A DNA stretch of 64,000 nt, from the NCBI GenBank assembly GCA_041662605.1, contig JBAZSD010000002.1, positions 124,001 through 188,000 on the forward strand, in the 5' to 3' direction. The notes below the pieces were generated by a model, which had not been told where the DNA came from, searched no databases, and was given only the letters and a program-made list of their open reading frames with translations. Made by a program: the position numbers and the translations under genes. Below are positions 43,314 to 52,715 of the stretch, piece after piece (within the stretch, counting starts at the first letter, position 1; each line of letters opens with the position of its first letter). The stretch comes from Desulfomonilaceae bacterium. Lineage in GTDB: Bacteria > Desulfobacterota > Desulfomonilia > Desulfomonilales > Desulfomonilaceae.

Positions 43314-45668
43314 ATGGGCAATTATAGAGTTCTGAACACCAGAGCCCCGAGAGTTGACGCGGCGGCCAAGGCGACAGGCCAGGCCAAGTACGCTGATGAC
43401 TTCCAAATGCCGGGAATGCTTTATGCCGCGATATTGCAAAGTCCAGTGGCGCATGCCCGAATCTTGCACATTGACACATCAAAGGCCAAGAAACTGCCAG
43501 GCGTAAAAAACGTAGTCACATCAAAAGAGGCCGGGTTGATCAGATATGGAGTATCTCCCGCCAGGTATGATGAAACACTATTCGCTCACGATAAAGTTCG
43601 TTATGTAGGTGATGAAATTGCGGCGGTGGCGGCAGTGGATCTGGAAACAGCCCAGGAGGCGCTGTCGCTTATAAAGGTGGATTATGAGGAAATTCCTGCG
43701 GTGTTTGACATGTTCGAGGCCACGAAAGACGGCGCTCCTCAAATACACGATGCATTTCCGGGTAATATTAACGCTGAGGTTCATCAGGAGTTCGGAGACA
43801 CCGAAGCTGCGCTCAAGTCTTGCGACCTTGTAGTGGATCATACTTTTCTCAACAAGCGTCAGGACGCTGCGTTTATCGAGCCTCATTCGTGTGTAGCGGT
43901 ATTTGATCATGCGGGAAGGCTGACTCTATATACCTCCACCCAGGTTCCCCATTACGTAATGCGTACCGTTGCCATGACATTGCAAATTCCGGTGGGAAAC
44001 GTTCGAGTTATCAAACCTTATGTTGGTGGAGGTTTCGGACCAAAATGCGAAGCTACCCCTCTTGAGATGAGTTGCGGCCTCCTGTCAAAGATCACGGGAA
44101 GACCAGTCAAAATGACCTATTCCAGAGAGCAGGTCTTTTTGCACAGTCGGGCCAGGCACCAGTTTTACGCCGAGATGTCTCTTGGGGTCATGAATGACGG
44201 AACAATGGTGGCCCTGAAGAACAAGGCGGTGCTCGATGGAGGAGCCTACACAAGCTTCGGCATTGCGACCGTTTATTACTCGGGTTCGCTCTTGGGAGGC
44301 CCTTATAAGCTAAAGGCCATGAAATATGACGGTCATCGCGCGTACACGAACAAGCCGGCATGTGGAGCCCAACGCGGTCACGGAGGTGTGGCTCACAGGG
44401 CATGTTTTGAACAGCTTATAGACATGACGGCTGAAAAGCTTGGGATTGATCCAGTGGAAATGCGTCTAAAAAACATCATGACCGCCGGTGACATGACAGT
44501 AAACGAGCTGGATATGTCGAGTCTAGGAATGAAGGAGTGCATCGAAGCCATTCGAGAGGGAAGCGACTGGAATAACAAGAAAGGGAAGCTACCCAAAGGC
44601 AAAGGTATTGGAATGGCTTGCGGATTCTTTGTTTCCGGCGCCGGCTACCCTATCTACAGATCAGACACTTATCATTCAACTGTTGTGATAAAAATGAGTG
44701 AAGATGGTGGAGTGGCAAATCTCCTTACAGGGTCGGCTGAAATTGGACAGGGATCAGATACGGCCATGGCAATGATTGCGGCCGAGACTTTGGGAATCCC
44801 TCTGGAAAATGTCCATGTCTTTTCTGGAGATACTGATTACAGCGTGGATCTCGGCGCATACTCGAGCAGGCAGACTCTGATGACAGGCCATGCTACAAAG
44901 GAAGCAGCCGAAGAGTTAAGAGACAAAATTGCAGGTTTTCTCGCGGAAGAAATGAATGTAGAAAAAGCGGCCATAACTTTTGTGGACGGACTCGTAAAAT
45001 TCGACGGCGCTCCGGGCAATTTTGAAAAGATAAGATCCAGTTTCATAAAAGAGCACAGAGGCTGGACAGACCCTCCATCGGGGGAATACCTAACATTCAG
45101 GGAAGCCGCCAGAGTGGCTTATCTAAAAGCCGGAACACTCGTTGGGACAGGGAAATACAAACCACCCAGACTTGGCGGATCATATAAAGGAGCAGCAGTG
45201 GGCACATCTCCAGCTTACGGATGCTCGGCCCAGATAGTCGAAGTTTCGGTGGACCTGGAAACCGGACAGATAACGGTTGACAATATGACGGATGCGCACG
45301 ATTGCGGGCTGGCTATAAACAGGATGTCCGTTGAAGGCCAGATGCAAGGCTCACTTTCTATGGGGCTTGGGGAATGTCTCTTCGAAGAAGTCAAATTCGA
45401 CTCCAGAGGCAGAGTCATTAATCCGTCGCTTGGTGAATACAAGATTCCGACAGCGCTCGATATGCCGAACGTAAAATCGATCATTGTCGAATCGAATGAG
45501 CCTAATGGCCCTTATGGAGCTAAAGAAGTCGGGGAAGGGGCGATAATGCCCACAATACCGGCCATTCTCAACGCGATTTATGACGCGACCGGCGTCAGGG
45601 TTAACGAACTCCCCGTGACATCGGAGAGATTGTTTATGGCGTTGAAAAAGAAGTCGGAAGGCGTCTGA
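43314..45668 (+). CDS. Molybdenum hydroxylase, large subunit, set C
   Basis: Molybdopterin-binding catalytic subunit of the xanthine dehydrogenase/CO dehydrogenase-like family. Start chosen at 43314 (MGNYRVLNTRAPRVD), just after a GAGGAGG box; the longer frame from 43257 overlaps the small subunit. GGGFGPK marks the Mo-pterin site, and GPYGAKEVGEG near the C-terminus holds the catalytic Glu. About 784 residues. The active-site loop differs from aerobic CO dehydrogenase (no AYxCSFR motif seen), so this is a hydroxylase rather than a CO dehydrogenase. Substrate unknown. Confidence 0.92.
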   Translation: MGNYRVLNTRAPRVDAAAKATGQAKYADDFQMPGMLYAAILQSPVAHARILHIDTSKAKKLPGVKNVVTSKEAGLIRYGVSPARYDETLFAHDKVRYVGDEIAAVAAVDLETAQEALSLIKVDYEEIPAVFDMFEATKDGAPQIHDAFPGNINAEVHQEFGDTEAALKSCDLVVDHTFLNKRQDAAFIEPHSCVAVFDHAGRLTLYTSTQVPHYVMRTVAMTLQIPVGNVRVIKPYVGGGFGPKCEATPLEMSCGLLSKITGRPVKMTYSREQVFLHSRARHQFYAEMSLGVMNDGTMVALKNKAVLDGGAYTSFGIATVYYSGSLLGGPYKLKAMKYDGHRAYTNKPACGAQRGHGGVAHRACFEQLIDMTAEKLGIDPVEMRLKNIMTAGDMTVNELDMSSLGMKECIEAIREGSDWNNKKGKLPKGKGIGMACGFFVSGAGYPIYRSDTYHSTVVIKMSEDGGVANLLTGSAEIGQGSDTAMAMIAAETLGIPLENVHVFSGDTDYSVDLGAYSSRQTLMTGHATKEAAEELRDKIAGFLAEEMNVEKAAITFVDGLVKFDGAPGNFEKIRSSFIKEHRGWTDPPSGEYLTFREAARVAYLKAGTLVGTGKYKPPRLGGSYKGAAVGTSPAYGCSAQIVEVSVDLETGQITVDNMTDAHDCGLAINRMSVEGQMQGSLSMGLGECLFEEVKFDSRGRVINPSLGEYKIPTALDMPNVKSIIVESNEPNGPYGAKEVGEGAIMPTIPAILNAIYDATGVRVNELPVTSERLFMALKKKSEGV

Positions 45669-45863
45669 GGCGACAAATTCCCTGGAATTCGAAAGCCGGA
45701 GCAGAATAACGATTTATTTCTACATCCGGCTTTCGTGTTTGGTTGTTTTGAAGAATGCAGTGACTTAACTCTAAAGAATCAAATCCGGAGGACACTCAGA
45801 AGCCACGAGGGGGCCCGGATTATCTGATGAAAGCGCCGAGCTCGTGGGAGACTAACGTTAATC

Positions 45864-46079
45864 ATGGACGGTAGCCTGAAATTCATATTGAACGGATACC
45901 CCGAAGACTTTAAAGACGCGACTCTCACCATCCAGATTCTTCTTGAAACACTCCAGGAAGATGACCCTGGGGTGATAGTCGAGCTTAACGGTCAATTCAT
46001 TCATAGACACGATTTTGCGAGTCGTTTCATTAACGAGGGAGACCGAGTCGAAATCATCCATCCGTCGTTTGGCGGTTAA
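45864..46079 (+). CDS. ThiS/MoaD-family sulfur carrier protein
   Basis: 71-residue ubiquitin-like protein ending in the required Gly-Gly (FGG), with ELNGQFIHRHDF and EGDRVEIIHPSFGG matching ThiS/MoaD. These proteins carry a C-terminal thiocarboxylate for making thiamine thiazole (ThiS) or molybdopterin (MoaD). Lying beside three molybdenum hydroxylases and mobB, a MoaD-like role is plausible, but the sequence looks as ThiS-like as MoaD-like. It is separated from the large subunit by 195 bases, in which I see no gene. Confidence 0.8.
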   Translation: MDGSLKFILNGYPEDFKDATLTIQILLETLQEDDPGVIVELNGQFIHRHDFASRFINEGDRVEIIHPSFGG

Positions 46080-46110
46080 CAGGACCCGGCGTCCTCGTTG
46101 ACTGTAAACC

Positions 46111-47271
46111 TTAGAATATCAAACCAATCCCAGCGGTAGGCCCTGCCAAATTTATTTTGTCATAGTCGGTAGGTTGGCTAGTCTCCATAACGTACCATCT
46201 ATACCCACCTTCCAGGTAACCATACCGTCCACAATTCATAGGCATGTATACTCTGCCTAACCATACTCCATCCCAGCCGAAATGGTCGTTGTCAAAATTC
46301 ACCGACCCTCTGCATTCGGTACTAACTGTGGCTGAGCCTATATCTCTGATAAGCCGCTCAATACTTGCGCCTGCCGTGTACAATCCCTGAGTGCGCGAGC
46401 GGCTCCGGCTAAAGTTAGGCTGGCTAATAGTCAGCTTGTCATCATACATGACGTATCCGGCGAACAGACTCGATACGGCGTTGGGTCTGTGAAACCAGTC
46501 ATATACCAACTCGGCGCGGTATACGTATCTATCCCAGATGGTCAAAGTGTTTATGTTAGCGGAGAATGTCGTGTTGCCGAAATAAAAGAAGTTTCTCGGC
46601 ATGGTGTTGGCCCTGTAATTGATAGGCATGAAAGTGAACCGTAAGCCCCAATTGCACTTTATCTGGCACCTACCCTCGTAGACCCCGAGATATTGATTTG
46701 GCCCCAGGTCCAAATCGTCTTTCAGGTCCAATTGCGTACCTGCTCCGAACGCCCCATTCGTACCCCAAATGACGTCACTTCGATACAGAGTCGGGTACCA
46801 AACCTGGGCGCTCACCTGAAACTGTTTGGCGCCCACGTGAGGCAAAAATGCGCCTCCGCAAGGTCCGAATCCCATACCTTGCTGCGAAAACAGGCCAAAC
46901 ATCCCGGGCGCAGGTACAGGGACAGGATTTCCTGCAGCCACTCCTGGCACAGGGCAGCCCTGAGGCCCACATATAGGTGGTGTTGGTGACACCATCGGCG
47001 CATTCCCACGGTAGGCGGGATAGCTGGGATTTGAACGAACAGATCCCTTATGCCCACGAGAGGTGTAAGAAGAGCCGGTTTGAGGTTGAGCCGGGTACGT
47101 CTGCTGCTTTGGAACCGACCTATTTTGATAAGTCGGGTCTGCAGAAAGAGCGTCTCCTTGAACTCCCGGGCCGGAGATATCCGGTCCCGTGTAACCCCAG
47201 GTCACGGTTGTTGCGACACAAACCAATATTATTTGACAAACCAATACCTTCAGGCGCTTTATTGTAAGCAT
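46111..47271 (-). CDS. Predicted outer-membrane beta-barrel protein
   Basis: 386 residues. Signal peptide at the N-terminus (LVCQIILVCVATTVTWG, cut near 26). A Pro/Gly/Ser-rich disordered region (about 30-125, including a CGPQGCPVPG segment) is followed by about 230 residues of alternating aromatic beta strands, ending in GPTAGIGLIF, whose terminal Phe is typical of outer-membrane barrels. No family recognised. A structural or porin role is likely. Convergent with the ThiS-like gene. Confidence 0.7.
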   Translation of the reverse strand: MLTIKRLKVLVCQIILVCVATTVTWGYTGPDISGPGVQGDALSADPTYQNRSVPKQQTYPAQPQTGSSYTSRGHKGSVRSNPSYPAYRGNAPMVSPTPPICGPQGCPVPGVAAGNPVPVPAPGMFGLFSQQGMGFGPCGGAFLPHVGAKQFQVSAQVWYPTLYRSDVIWGTNGAFGAGTQLDLKDDLDLGPNQYLGVYEGRCQIKCNWGLRFTFMPINYRANTMPRNFFYFGNTTFSANINTLTIWDRYVYRAELVYDWFHRPNAVSSLFAGYVMYDDKLTISQPNFSRSRSRTQGLYTAGASIERLIRDIGSATVSTECRGSVNFDNDHFGWDGVWLGRVYMPMNCGRYGYLEGGYRWYVMETSQPTDYDKINLAGPTAGIGLIF

Positions 47272-47764
47272 GCCCTCCCTCCTTCACTGAATGTCCTGGA
47301 TTCTCCTAATGATTCAAAACGAATTTTCTGTCAAGTGATTTATTAAGTATGATTGCAAAAACTTTCGTTTTAATTTTAAGGTGGTTAATATCAACATACC
47401 CTACTAATGGGGTTTATGTTACATAACATATTGATATATAACTACTATTATTATTAGTGTTTAGAATCTAATTAAAACACTATCTAATTGGATTTAATTC
47501 AGATTAAATTTAGTTATGATCGCAGACTTTACACTAACGCGCGGTCACAACATTCAGTTATCACGTATTTTTATATATGTATCCACGCAGAGGTAGCGCT
47601 CGTTAAACGTTATGTGGCTGATTTGTCATGGCTTGGACTGATTCCATAATTTTTTGCTCTTTGACCTTTTTGTTGGCAGTTTGTGATAAAATAGCCTGGA
47701 CCGCGCGGTCTTTTCTGCTTCACATTCTAAAAGACTTGTTAAGGCCTCGGAGACTGGCTATAGC
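47272..47764 (+). other. AT-rich intergenic region with gmhB promoter
   Basis: 493 bases without a gene. The stretch 47340-47580 is unusually AT-rich, with several direct TAAT/ATTA runs. A likely promoter for gmhB is TTGACC (47661-47666) and GATAAA (47685-47690), 18 bases apart. A larger unknown regulatory or silenced DNA segment is possible; no ORF or stable hairpin is evident. Confidence 0.45.
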
Positions 47765-48304
47765 ATGCTAAAAAAAGCCATTTTTTTGGACCGGGACGGA
47801 GTTATCAACCGAAAACTCCCTGAGGACAGGTACGTTCGAAATCCTGGCGAGTTTGAGCTTTTACCTGGAGTGCCTTTAGCTTTGAGGATTTTTAAGGGAT
47901 TAGGATATTTGCTTGTAATTGTTACCAATCAGCGAGGGATAGCGAGAGGAATTATGACCGAGGACGATCTCTCGGATGTACACGATTTTATGAGGTCACT
48001 ATTCAGAAACGATGGAATGGAGCTGGACGGACTCTATTATTGTCCTCATGACAAAACAGATTATTGTGATTGTCGGAAACCTGCCCCTGGAATGATATTC
48101 AAGGCCGAGCGCGACTTGGGCATTGATCTGGCGAAGTCCTTCATGGCTGGAGATTCCCTGTCTGATGTTGAAGCCGCAAGAACCGCGGGAGTACAGCCGG
48201 TGAAGATATCTCCGGTTCGAGAAGCGTCAGATATTGCGCCGGTTTTTTCTTCTCTTCTCGATTTTGCGGAATTTCTTCAGAAAAAGGGGTTCCGTCATGA
48301 CTAG
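47765..48304 (+). CDS. gmhB: D-glycero-D-manno-heptose 1,7-bisphosphate 7-phosphatase
   Basis: HAD-superfamily phosphatase in ADP-heptose synthesis for lipopolysaccharide core. The catalytic DRDGV motif has D9 and D11; VTNQRGIARG is motif II and AGDSLSDVEAA is motif IV. The zinc loop CPHDKTDYCDCRKP is intact. 179 residues, full length. It shows that the organism makes heptose-containing LPS. The promoter is predicted at 47661-47690. Confidence 0.95.
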   Translation: MLKKAIFLDRDGVINRKLPEDRYVRNPGEFELLPGVPLALRIFKGLGYLLVIVTNQRGIARGIMTEDDLSDVHDFMRSLFRNDGMELDGLYYCPHDKTDYCDCRKPAPGMIFKAERDLGIDLAKSFMAGDSLSDVEAARTAGVQPVKISPVREASDIAPVFSSLLDFAEFLQKKGFRHD

Positions 48305-48337
48305 GAGTATATTAGAATAAAAAATAATGGAGATTAC

Positions 48338-49129
48338 ATGACCGAAGGTAGCGGTTCGGACCCTAGAATGTCATTGAATACGGATGATCGGATGTCCAGA
48401 GAGGACCGCTTCAAGTTTTACTGCGGCCCTAGTGTCCCTTGTTTTACGGAATGTTGCAGAAAACTTGAACTCTCATTGACTCCATATGATGTCTTGAAGC
48501 TCTGTAAAAGGCTGCGCAAGACTCCTGAAGAATTCCTCGAAGATTACACAGACATAAAACCCGGATCTCGTCACGGCTTTCCTGAAGTCTTTCTTAAAAT
48601 GCAGGCCGAAGGAGAACGTCTCTGCCCTTTTGTTTCACCGAGTGGTTGCTCTGTGTACGAGGACCGGCCCGGAGCCTGCCGTATTTACCCTCTCGGGAGA
48701 GCCGCGTCAAAGAATAGATCCACCAATCTTAATGAAGAGTTCTTTTTTCTGGTGAAGGAAGATCACTGCAAGGGATTCGAGCAGGCGAAGACCTGGGATG
48801 TCCAGGAATGGGTTTCTGGCCAGGACTTGGACCAGTATAACAGGGTTAACGATTTGCTCATGGAATTGTACATGCTTGGATTCCGAAGGGGATCCGTTGA
48901 ACTGTCAACCCAACAGTTGCAGATGTTCATGATGGCCTGTTACAACCTTACTAAATTCCGTGACTTTCTTTTCAACTCGTCATTCCTGGCAAGGTTCGAT
49001 CTACCTGAGGGACAAGCTGAATTGATGCGAGACGACGATTTGTCTTTGCTTGAGTTTGCTTTTCAATGGTTGAAATTTGCTCTTTTTCGTATTCCTACTT
49101 TGCGATTGAAAGAGGCGGGTCGGTGTTAA
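48338..49129 (+). CDS. YkgJ-family cysteine-cluster protein
   Basis: 263 residues. The YkgJ (CxxxCxxCC-type) metal-binding module lies at about 28-130: FYCGPSVPCFTECCRKLELS, then CPFVSPSGCSVYEDRPGACRIYPLGR and a further HCKGFE. The family is thought to bind Zn or an Fe-S cluster; function is unknown. The rest (about 150-263) is helical. Gene begins 33 bases after gmhB, probably the same transcript. Confidence 0.85.
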   Translation: MTEGSGSDPRMSLNTDDRMSREDRFKFYCGPSVPCFTECCRKLELSLTPYDVLKLCKRLRKTPEEFLEDYTDIKPGSRHGFPEVFLKMQAEGERLCPFVSPSGCSVYEDRPGACRIYPLGRAASKNRSTNLNEEFFFLVKEDHCKGFEQAKTWDVQEWVSGQDLDQYNRVNDLLMELYMLGFRRGSVELSTQQLQMFMMACYNLTKFRDFLFNSSFLARFDLPEGQAELMRDDDLSLLEFAFQWLKFALFRIPTLRLKEAGRC

Positions 49130-49297
49130 GCTCCGCAAACCAAGAGAAATTTGGTAAGAGAACTTTTTTCATCATATCGAAGGAGAGTTTTTTTCACTCA
49201 TTGATGAGACAATCTAGTTAATCCAAGCGTATGCGCTTTTCTTGAAGAGAACCGTTTCCGGTGACACTTATCATTTCAAGGTTCAAAGGGAGGCCGT

Positions 49298-50410
49298 ATG
49301 TCCAAGAGTAAAGAGATTGTTACCGAACTCATGGCCGGCGCCGGAGTTCAAATAAATGGGATCAATCCCTACGACATTCAAGTCCACAATGAGAATTTAT
49401 ACGACCGGGCGCTAAGTCTGAAGAGTCTAGGCCTTGGCGAAGCGTACATGGACGGATGGTGGGATTGCGAGCGGCTTGACGAATTTGTTAACAGAATCCT
49501 GCAAGCGGGAATCGCTGACAAAACGCTCGGCTCCTGGAAGCTGGCTGTCCCGTTTCTGCGAGCCTACCTCTTTAATCTGCAATCTGTCAGTAGAGCAAGG
49601 ATGATAGCAGACCGTCATTATAATCTCGACAATGATCTGTTTCTGTCCTTTCTCGACCCTTATAACCAGTACAGTTGCGCCTATTTCAAGGAAACTGACG
49701 ACCTCACACAGGCTCAGATCAATAAAATGGACCTGATAATCACCAAGCTCAAACTCGTCCCTTCAGATCATGTGCTTGATATTGGCTTTGGATGGGGCGG
49801 GCTGGCGAGGTACATGACGGAAAAAACGGGTTGCAAAGTTACCGGAGTCAACATCTCAGAACAACAGATCAAATACGCCAAGCAGACTCTTTCCGGTTTA
49901 CCGGTAAAAATAATCAACTCTGACTTCCGGGAAATTTCCGGTGAATTCACCAAAATTGTCTCGGTTGGAATGTTTGAGCACGTTGGCTACAAGAATTACC
50001 GAACATTTATGCGTATTGTCCACAGGTGTCTAACGGACGGGGGAATCTTTTTACTTCATACTATCGGTGGTAATTCTACCCAGATTAAGACGGACTCGTG
50101 GATAAACAAGTACATCTTCCCGAATGGAATGCTGCCGAGCATAGCTCAAATAGCCAAATCGGCCGAAGGTTTGTTCGTAATTGAGGACATCCACAATCTC
50201 GGCCCCCACTATGACAAGACCTTGATGGCCTGGAATTCGAACTTTCAGGACGCCTGGCCGGAACTTTCGAAACGTTACGACAATCGCTTCAGAAGGATGT
50301 GGGAATATTATCTCCTGTCATGCGCCGGAGCGTTTCGAGCCCGTTACAATCAGTTGTGGCAGTTGATCCTGACAAAGCCCGGCTCTTCACAACCGGAATT
50401 TAGAATTTGA
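49298..50410 (+). CDS. cfa: Cyclopropane-fatty-acyl-phospholipid synthase
   Basis: SAM-dependent enzyme adding a methylene bridge to unsaturated membrane lipids. SAM site: VLDIGFGWGGLARYMTEKTG (about 150-170), then GVNISEQQIKYAK. The N-terminal Cfa domain includes GLGEAYMDGWWDCERLDEF. 370 residues, near usual. The GGGAGGC box precedes the ATG. Stands alone; often stress- or stationary-phase controlled. Confidence 0.94.
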   Translation: MSKSKEIVTELMAGAGVQINGINPYDIQVHNENLYDRALSLKSLGLGEAYMDGWWDCERLDEFVNRILQAGIADKTLGSWKLAVPFLRAYLFNLQSVSRARMIADRHYNLDNDLFLSFLDPYNQYSCAYFKETDDLTQAQINKMDLIITKLKLVPSDHVLDIGFGWGGLARYMTEKTGCKVTGVNISEQQIKYAKQTLSGLPVKIINSDFREISGEFTKIVSVGMFEHVGYKNYRTFMRIVHRCLTDGGIFLLHTIGGNSTQIKTDSWINKYIFPNGMLPSIAQIAKSAEGLFVIEDIHNLGPHYDKTLMAWNSNFQDAWPELSKRYDNRFRRMWEYYLLSCAGAFRARYNQLWQLILTKPGSSQPEFRI

Positions 50411-50540
50411 TTTCCCGCTTTTTGCCGGCTGGGTCATGCGCTGGTGGCATGCGTCCCTTGACTGGTTGGTAATAACATGTAATACTTTATGAAATATATT
50501 AGATGCGTGCCCCCAGAGGGGCCGGTGCATAAAGTAAGAC

Positions 50541-50822
50541 ATGAGCCAGGAAAAACCAGAAATAATCACATTTAAAGTGCCAAAATCACTGAGCCAGGCG
50601 CTGAGAGGAGTCCCAAACCGATCTGAATTTATCCGTGAGGCTGTTCTGGCCGCATTGGATAGCGTCTGTCCATTGTGCAAGGGATCCGGGATTCTCACAG
50701 TCGAACAAAAAGCTCATTGGCAGGGTCTTTTATCGGACCATTATTTATCTGAATGCGGGACATGCAAGGCAGTGCATCTAGTTTGCCGTAAAGCCGAAAA
50801 GGAAACCGCTCATGAACCTTAA
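50541..50822 (+). CDS. Ribbon-helix-helix protein with zinc-ribbon-like tail
   Basis: 93 residues. Residues 8-42 (IITFKVPKSLSQALRGVPNR, SEFIREAVLAAL) form a CopG/MetJ-type ribbon-helix-helix DNA-binding domain. The tail has two CxxC pairs (CPLC and CGTC) with His66 and a final Cys, resembling metal-binding CopG-like regulators. It may be a metal-responsive repressor. Target unknown. Confidence 0.75.
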   Translation: MSQEKPEIITFKVPKSLSQALRGVPNRSEFIREAVLAALDSVCPLCKGSGILTVEQKAHWQGLLSDHYLSECGTCKAVHLVCRKAEKETAHEP

Positions 50823-50932
50823 ACCTCGATCCATGAACTTGTGTTCGACCGGCATTGAGGACTGATTCACGGGCGTGAAGCGTTATTTCCGACACCCTAA
50901 CTGTTTTTGTGGTCTACCCTGTTTGCGATTTT

Positions 50933-52564
50933 CTAACGTTTAAATTGTTTCTTTATTCTGTTTATGTGGCCTCTTCCAAGCCCTTTCACTTCGCAGCCCA
51001 GTTCAAAATATCGAGCGATAGCCCCGTCTTTCAATATCCCAAAACAATCTATAATGGCTAATGGACCGCCTGCGTAGCGAACCACATCATCCGGATCCAG
51101 GTTCATGAATTTCTTGTGTCTTACCGCGATAATCATTACGTCAGCGTCTTTCAGCGCTGTTGCGATATCTTTTTCGATTTTCAGTTCAGTAAGCTTTTGC
51201 TGCGAGCGGAAAAACCGGCCACGGCTTTTCCCTGGTGCGGGGTACGTTTCCTGGGCTTCGAATTCCCACCAATGATCCACGTACGGGTCGTGGACACAAA
51301 CGTCGGCGCCCATTTCTACAAGTCTCCGGACTATAATTTCTGAGCCGCTGTATCTGGTATCCCCTACATCCTCTCTGTACGAAGCTCCTAAAAGAGTTAC
51401 TTTGGAAGCGGCGATATATCTCCCCATGTTTCGGAGGGCGTCTCTAACGAGTTCCGCCACATGGAGACTTCTACTGTCGTTTATGTCTATCGCTAACGGT
51501 GTTATCTTAAAAAGATCATCCTCGAATCCCAGAAGATGCTTGTACGCCCATACAGCTAGTCCGCCGTCTTTGGGAAGGCAATATCCACCGATACCCGGCC
51601 CGGGGAAAATTATATTCGAGTGAGTGGGCCTAACTTTTATGGCGTCCAACACCTTAACCAAATCCACGCCGTTACGTTCGGCAAAAACGCTCCATTCATT
51701 CAGAAAGGCCAGTGTAGTGGCGCGGTAGCTGTTCTCAATTATTTTTGAGGTTTCGGATTCAATTGGTCTATCAAGAACTGTTAATGGGAAGTTCTTTGTG
51801 TCTATGACTTCACTTAGAAATTTAACCACTCTTTTACGCGCTTCTTCATTTATTCCACTGCAAACTCTCCAGAAATTCCTTACGGAAGCCACATAATTTG
51901 CCCCGGGCATGACCCTTTCGTAGCTGTGGGCAAGTAATGGGTCGTCCTCGATGCCTCGTTTTTGAAAAGCCCTTTTGATTAATGGGTAGGCAACCTGTTC
52001 AGTAGTGCCAGGAGGAACAGTGGTTTCTATAAGGGTAAGAGCGGTCGGAGGAATCGTTTCACCGATAATTTCAAGGGATTTTTCCAGGTCTTCCAGGTTA
52101 ACATAACCGGTTTTGACATTACTCAATGATTCCTTGATGTAATCACATTGCACGTCTACCACTACCACATCGGCCAGACTCAACGCCTGATAGGTAAATG
52201 ACGCTGTTAACGTTCCTTTGTCCACCACGCATCTCTGGATCATGGCAGGGACTTCCGGGTCTTCGGACTTGACAGGAGCGACGCCACGATTCATGAGTGG
52301 TATTTTCCAGAAACTGCGTGCGCTGGGCCTTTGCATACCGATTACGAATTTCCCGGGATTGCCCGAGTCATTCGTAGAATCGGCGACAACCGCAGCCATT
52401 ACCGCCCCGACAAAACCTATGCCCATGACTACAACTATTTCTCGACCCTGGCCCCTATGGGAATCGACCAGATTCTTCAGACGGAGAAACTCTGCGGCGT
52501 AATCATCTTCATTTGGAAGATAGAAAACTTCACCTTCTGGGCTGACAGATACTTCCCGGTTCAT
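50933..52564 (-). CDS. UDP-glucose/GDP-mannose dehydrogenase-family protein
   Basis: NAD-dependent nucleotide-sugar dehydrogenase making sugar acids for surface polysaccharide. A roughly 40-residue N-terminal extension precedes the NAD-binding fold (IVVVMGIGFVGAVMAAVVAD). Family segments include ETTVPPGTTEQV, ESETSKIIENSYRATTLAF, the active-site Cys in GPGIGGYCLPKDGG, and the C-terminal domain. 543 residues, longer than the usual 430-470. Its start lies 151 bases from the CRISPR array, which shows nothing but the array tail between them. Precise substrate unknown. Confidence 0.88.
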   Translation of the reverse strand: MNREVSVSPEGEVFYLPNEDDYAAEFLRLKNLVDSHRGQGREIVVVMGIGFVGAVMAAVVADSTNDSGNPGKFVIGMQRPSARSFWKIPLMNRGVAPVKSEDPEVPAMIQRCVVDKGTLTASFTYQALSLADVVVVDVQCDYIKESLSNVKTGYVNLEDLEKSLEIIGETIPPTALTLIETTVPPGTTEQVAYPLIKRAFQKRGIEDDPLLAHSYERVMPGANYVASVRNFWRVCSGINEEARKRVVKFLSEVIDTKNFPLTVLDRPIESETSKIIENSYRATTLAFLNEWSVFAERNGVDLVKVLDAIKVRPTHSNIIFPGPGIGGYCLPKDGGLAVWAYKHLLGFEDDLFKITPLAIDINDSRSLHVAELVRDALRNMGRYIAASKVTLLGASYREDVGDTRYSGSEIIVRRLVEMGADVCVHDPYVDHWWEFEAQETYPAPGKSRGRFFRSQQKLTELKIEKDIATALKDADVMIIAVRHKKFMNLDPDDVVRYAGGPLAIIDCFGILKDGAIARYFELGCEVKGLGRGHINRIKKQFKR

Positions 52565-52715
52565 AGATCTCCCACTTTCTTGGTGTTCGTGTTGAGGACT
52601 TTACGTCACATTAATTCGGATTTGACCGGCCAGTCAAGTCAAAATCCTGCAAGTTGTCTTAACCGAACATGGTAACCAGAGCGCAAAATCATTCCTGTAC
52701 CAATTTTAGCAGCTT

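Noticed and set aside
43314..45668. Aerobic CO dehydrogenase large subunit
   Set aside because: The AYxCSFR active-site loop of that enzyme is not seen; a hydroxylase of the wider family fits better.
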